In this document: positions 29,927-32,965 of the stretch, piece after piece
Layout: the number at the start of each line of letters is the position of its first letter
How positions within the stretch are numbered: position 1 is the first letter of the stretch
Assembly (NCBI GenBank): GCA_030654195.1
Contig: JAURXV010000070.1
Span: 1 to 32,965, forward strand
DNA length: 32,965 nucleotides
Origin: Syntrophales bacterium
GTDB taxonomy: Bacteria > Desulfobacterota > Syntrophia > Syntrophales > UBA5619
Reading direction: 5' to 3'
Notes under the pieces: generated by a model
Database searches by the model: none
The model's input: only the letters and a program-made list of their open reading frames with translations
What the model was told of the DNA's origin: nothing
Translations under genes and position numbers: made by a program

Positions 29927-32731
29927 TTATCGATACCCGAAGATCATGGAGTACAGGATCAACAAAATAATGATGATCCCGATGCTCAGGAAAAAGAACC
30001 CGAAGGCGTAAACAAATTTGATGAAACGGGGCGACAGTTCGGTGAAGACAAGACTCTTCTTCAACTGTCCCTCTTTTTTCTGCTCCGCGTAATCCCGGGG
30101 CCGGTCGAGGCGATATTCATTCAGCGAAACCAGTCCGGTGAAGATCACCCGGTCCATCGGGAACCCCTCGGGACGGAGATGGGTATTGAAAAAGTGAATC
30201 GTAAAAATAAATCCGGTGGCCAGCAGCGCTTCATCGCTGTGAATGATCGTGGCTACGTTGATCAGCCAGCCCGGAAAGATCAGCGTGGAAATCTCCGGGA
30301 ACCAGAGCATCAGACCCGACAATCCGATGACCGGAACGCCCCAGAAGACCGCCAGATAATCAAATTTCTCCCAGTAGGTCCAATGGCCGTACTGGGGGCG
30401 GGGTCCCTTTCCGAAAAACCATTTCATGGTGCCGACAAAATCCGTCAAGTCCTGTGCATTCGGCAACATGGAGTCTCTTCCGAACAGGAATTCCTTCAAG
30501 GGCGTTTTCCTTTGAAGTTTCAGCCGGATCAAAGAGTAGATATGATAGAGGAAGAAAACAATCAGGACGACCGCCGAGAGACGATGAATCCGACCGGCCA
30601 TCTCCACCCCGCCGAGCAGGTTGGTGACGAACCTCGCCCAGGCCAAACCCGCAAATTTCAACACCATCCCCGTCAGGGCCAACCCCATGAAACTGAGGAT
30701 GACGACCAAATGGGAGATGCGCTGGGCATCGGTAAAGCGCCGGATATAATACCTCTCGTGGGCCGCCGTTTCCATCTTCCGTTTTCCACGCAGGTGGGCA
30801 AAGGATCGCGGAAGCCACAGCAATGTATGGAGTCCGAAGAAACCGAAGGTTCCCAGGAGCAGGGAGGTCATCCCCCAGAATGTGACATAAAGAATCGGAT
30901 ATTTCGCCTTGTCGTGGTGGGTGGCGTGGGTCAGATAACCCGTGAAACGCCGGTTTGCATCCGGATGGCATTTCTGGCAGGTCTTGACCACCTGATTAAA
31001 GCCGACATGGGAATTCGGATCGTTCACCCCCAGGATATCATGGGACCCGTGACAGTCGGAACATTTGGCCGATTTCAGGTATCCCAACCGATAAGCCTTG
31101 CCGTGCATGGTATCCAGGTACGTTTTACCCAGATCCTTATGGCATTTTCCACATTGATCGGCAACTTCGGTCAGGAATTTGTCCTGCGCGCTCACCTTGA
31201 TTTCATGGGAGGAGTGGCAATCCTTGCAGGTCGGCAGCTGTTCCGTGGACTTGCTGACCATGGGGCTGTGGATGCTCTTCGCGAATTTGGCGTAAATCCC
31301 CTGGTGGCAAGTGCCGCAGGTGGCCGGAACATTTTTGATATTGATCGAAGAGCGCGGATCTTTGTGGTCCAGGATGAGATGGCTGTTGTGGCAATCGGTG
31401 CAGATCGCGGTGGGGAGCAGACCCTTTTGCTGCAGCCCTACCCCGTGGACGCTGGTTGCATAATCGACGACGACGTTTCCCTTTTCGACCTGCGACACCC
31501 GGGCAGCCTTCCCCTTTACGCCGTGACATTTGCCGCAAAGGCGGGGGATGTTCGCCCGATAGACGGGGGAATCCATCTTCCGCTGAGACAATACCTGATG
31601 CTTGCCGTGACAATCGGCGCAGTAAGGGGCATCCGTTTTCTTTTTCAGATAGGCCTGCCCGTGCGCGCTGTCGTTGAAGTCTTTCGCCATCTGGGCGTGG
31701 CAACCGGAGCAGTCGATCTTGCCGGAGGTCTGGCAGGGACGGGGGAGGCGGGGGTTGATGTCCGCGTGGCATTTGACACAGGGGATGTTTTTGTGGGCGG
31801 AATTCTGTAATTCAGCCTCCTCCACGTGCATGGAAATTTTCTGCCCGCCCGCAACCTTATGGACCGTTTGCTTCGAGTGACACTTCAAGCAGACGCGGTC
31901 CGACAGGCCGGTCGCAACGCTTTCCTTGCGCATTTTGTGGGACAGATGGCAGTCCGAACAGGCGGGAATCGCCCCCGGCTTCTCTTCCCACATTTCGCCC
32001 CGAATCACTTTCATATGGACCTGTTCGATCTTGGTATGGCAAACTTGGCAAGTCTTCGCGATGTTATAGGGAGACGTGGACGCCCGGGCATCAAAATGGG
32101 GAAGAATGAGGTGGTTCCCATGGCAATCGTTGCATGTGGCGGTAACGATGAGCCCCCGCTTGAACAAACCCACCCCGTGAATGCTCTGGGAATAGTTGTC
32201 CAGGATATTTTTTTCCGGAATATCGTAGGTTCGGGCGACGGGAGCGCCTTCCCGGTGACATTTCCCGCAAAGAAAAGGGATATTCATTTTGTAGGTGAGG
32301 GAGTTGGGATTCTTCCGGGGCAGAATGTAGTGGCTCCCGTGACACTCGGAACAGGTGGGAGCGTAGGGTTCTTTTTTGGCCAACGCCTTTCCGTGGATGC
32401 CTGTGTTGAACTCTTTATCCGGATCACCATGACAGTTGCCGCATTTCACGGATCCCAATTTTTCGGGATGGGGGAACTCTTTTACATCCGCATCCGAATG
32501 ACACCCGGCGCATCCCGCCTGCTTGTGAGCGGAGCGGGAAAAATTTTTCAAATCGACATAAAGGGAAACGGTTTGACCTTTTCGCTTCGTGGTCAGCTTT
32601 TCATCCGAATGACATTGCATGCAGTCTTCGTCCGTGGCCGCGCAGACGAGGGAGGAGAAAATCAAGGAACATATAATTGGGAACAGCCAGGCTACGGTTT
32701 TTTTCATTCCTCTGAATTGCGTACCCATCAT
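29927..32731 (-). CDS. 19-haem cytochrome c fused to membrane cytochrome b (CbcL-like architecture)
   Basis: 934 residues. A signal peptide (about 1-31) is followed by 19 CxxCH haem c sites between residues 37 and 589, then a membrane domain (about 612-934) of the cytochrome b561/FdnI type with helices near 612-640, 672-693, 719-735 and 793-810 and candidate haem b ligands His674, His716, His730, His831 and His846. A membrane b domain joined to a periplasmic multihaem c domain is the plan of Geobacter CbcL, an inner-membrane quinol-oxidising cytochrome that has nine c haems. So this protein probably moves electrons from quinol to periplasmic or extracellular acceptors. An ATG at 32707 is also possible, but its AGAGGA touches the codon. 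Confidence 0.88.
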   Translation of the reverse strand: MMGTQFRGMKKTVAWLFPIICSLIFSSLVCAATDEDCMQCHSDEKLTTKRKGQTVSLYVDLKNFSRSAHKQAGCAGCHSDADVKEFPHPEKLGSVKCGNCHGDPDKEFNTGIHGKALAKKEPYAPTCSECHGSHYILPRKNPNSLTYKMNIPFLCGKCHREGAPVARTYDIPEKNILDNYSQSIHGVGLFKRGLIVTATCNDCHGNHLILPHFDARASTSPYNIAKTCQVCHTKIEQVHMKVIRGEMWEEKPGAIPACSDCHLSHKMRKESVATGLSDRVCLKCHSKQTVHKVAGGQKISMHVEEAELQNSAHKNIPCVKCHADINPRLPRPCQTSGKIDCSGCHAQMAKDFNDSAHGQAYLKKKTDAPYCADCHGKHQVLSQRKMDSPVYRANIPRLCGKCHGVKGKAARVSQVEKGNVVVDYATSVHGVGLQQKGLLPTAICTDCHNSHLILDHKDPRSSINIKNVPATCGTCHQGIYAKFAKSIHSPMVSKSTEQLPTCKDCHSSHEIKVSAQDKFLTEVADQCGKCHKDLGKTYLDTMHGKAYRLGYLKSAKCSDCHGSHDILGVNDPNSHVGFNQVVKTCQKCHPDANRRFTGYLTHATHHDKAKYPILYVTFWGMTSLLLGTFGFFGLHTLLWLPRSFAHLRGKRKMETAAHERYYIRRFTDAQRISHLVVILSFMGLALTGMVLKFAGLAWARFVTNLLGGVEMAGRIHRLSAVVLIVFFLYHIYSLIRLKLQRKTPLKEFLFGRDSMLPNAQDLTDFVGTMKWFFGKGPRPQYGHWTYWEKFDYLAVFWGVPVIGLSGLMLWFPEISTLIFPGWLINVATIIHSDEALLATGFIFTIHFFNTHLRPEGFPMDRVIFTGLVSLNEYRLDRPRDYAEQKKEGQLKKSLVFTELSPRFIKFVYAFGFFFLSIGIIIILLILYSMIFGYR

Positions 32732-32825
32732 GAAGCGTCACTTTTTCTTGAGCTGTTATCGTCTTGAAGAATCATAAGTTTATTGAAACGAGACCTTTGA
32801 ATTACTCCGGATATAGTCTAAGTGG

Positions 32826-32965
32826 ATAGGGGTAGGGACGATACATTGGTTTGCATCGCCCCTCCCTCCGAACCGGACTGGCGGATTTCCCGCATCCGGC
32901 TCTCCAGTCGGTGGTTTTACCTCATTGAGGACTGGAGTAATTTCATATGGGCATCCACAAGACTG
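32826..32965 (-). ncRNA. 3' end of a group II intron (domains V and VI); rest lies beyond the window
   Basis: On the minus strand, 32902-32870 folds as intron domain V: GAGCCGGAT pairs with GTCCGGTTC, an inner GCGG stem carries a GAAA tetraloop, there is a two-base bulge, and the catalytic AGC triad is present. Right after it, about 32869-32826 forms a domain VI hairpin (GGGCGAT with ATCGTCC) with an unpaired A in CTACCCC about eight bases from a proposed 3' end ...CCCCTAT at 32826, ending in AT as expected. An eight-base stem (CTCCAGTC/GACTGGAG) upstream may close an earlier domain. The reverse transcriptase, if present, is off the right edge. Confidence 0.75.

Noticed and set aside
32635-32731. 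Lipoprotein signal on the multihaem cytochrome
   Set aside because: The Cys near the end of the signal peptide follows Leu-Val rather than the Gly/Ala/Ser needed at -1 of a lipobox; ordinary signal peptidase cleavage fits better.

Overview
The window looks like a chromosomal segment of a GC-rich, anaerobic, Gram-negative bacterium, most likely of the Desulfobacterota (old Deltaproteobacteria, Syntrophia/Geobacter-like). The reasons are a 19-haem cytochrome c fused to a membrane cytochrome b, a LarA-type nickel enzyme, a NapH-like polyferredoxin, biotin uptake through an ECF transporter, and several palindromic repeats of kinds I associate with deltaproteobacterial genomes. The species cannot be named from this sequence alone.

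Region 1 (about 143-9522) is one long plus-strand operon that looks like a defence system. It holds a type III-like adenine methyltransferase with a degenerate Mrr-like tail, a TrlF-family protein (PHP phosphoesterase plus SMC-like ATPase), an AlbA_2/Schlafen-like protein with a GHKL-type ATP-binding fold, a Res-like DEAH helicase with no visible nuclease domain, and two tandem TnsA-like nucleases, the second ending in a membrane anchor. Genes overlap or nearly touch, and a good sigma70 promoter precedes the first. This is the best candidate for an undescribed system.

Region 2 (9523-17513) is housekeeping and metabolic: a palindromic repeat, a PLP aminotransferase, tRNA-Ser(CGA) with its terminator, tadA, a small TonB-like protein, a beta-CASP metallo-hydrolase, larA, and an ABC-2 ATPase/permease pair.

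Region 3 (17514-20481) starts with an AT-rich stretch holding a fragment of an HD-type protein. A three-gene membrane redox operon follows (CcdA/TauE-like protein, polyferredoxin, small exported protein), then a decayed VapB-like antitoxin fragment.

Region 4 (20479-26348) is on the minus strand: a second aminotransferase, a mobile palindromic repeat, and a MacB/LolD-like ABC exporter (ATPase, FtsX-like permease, HlyD-like adaptor).

Region 5 (26349-29865) is on the plus strand: a long leader with two copies of a 16-base repeat, bioY-bioM-bioN for biotin uptake, and ribonuclease D.

Region 6 (29867-32965) is on the minus strand: a 23-bp-arm palindrome, the giant b/c-type cytochrome, and, at the right edge, the 3' end (domains V and VI) of a group II intron lying just upstream of the cytochrome gene and pointing the same way.
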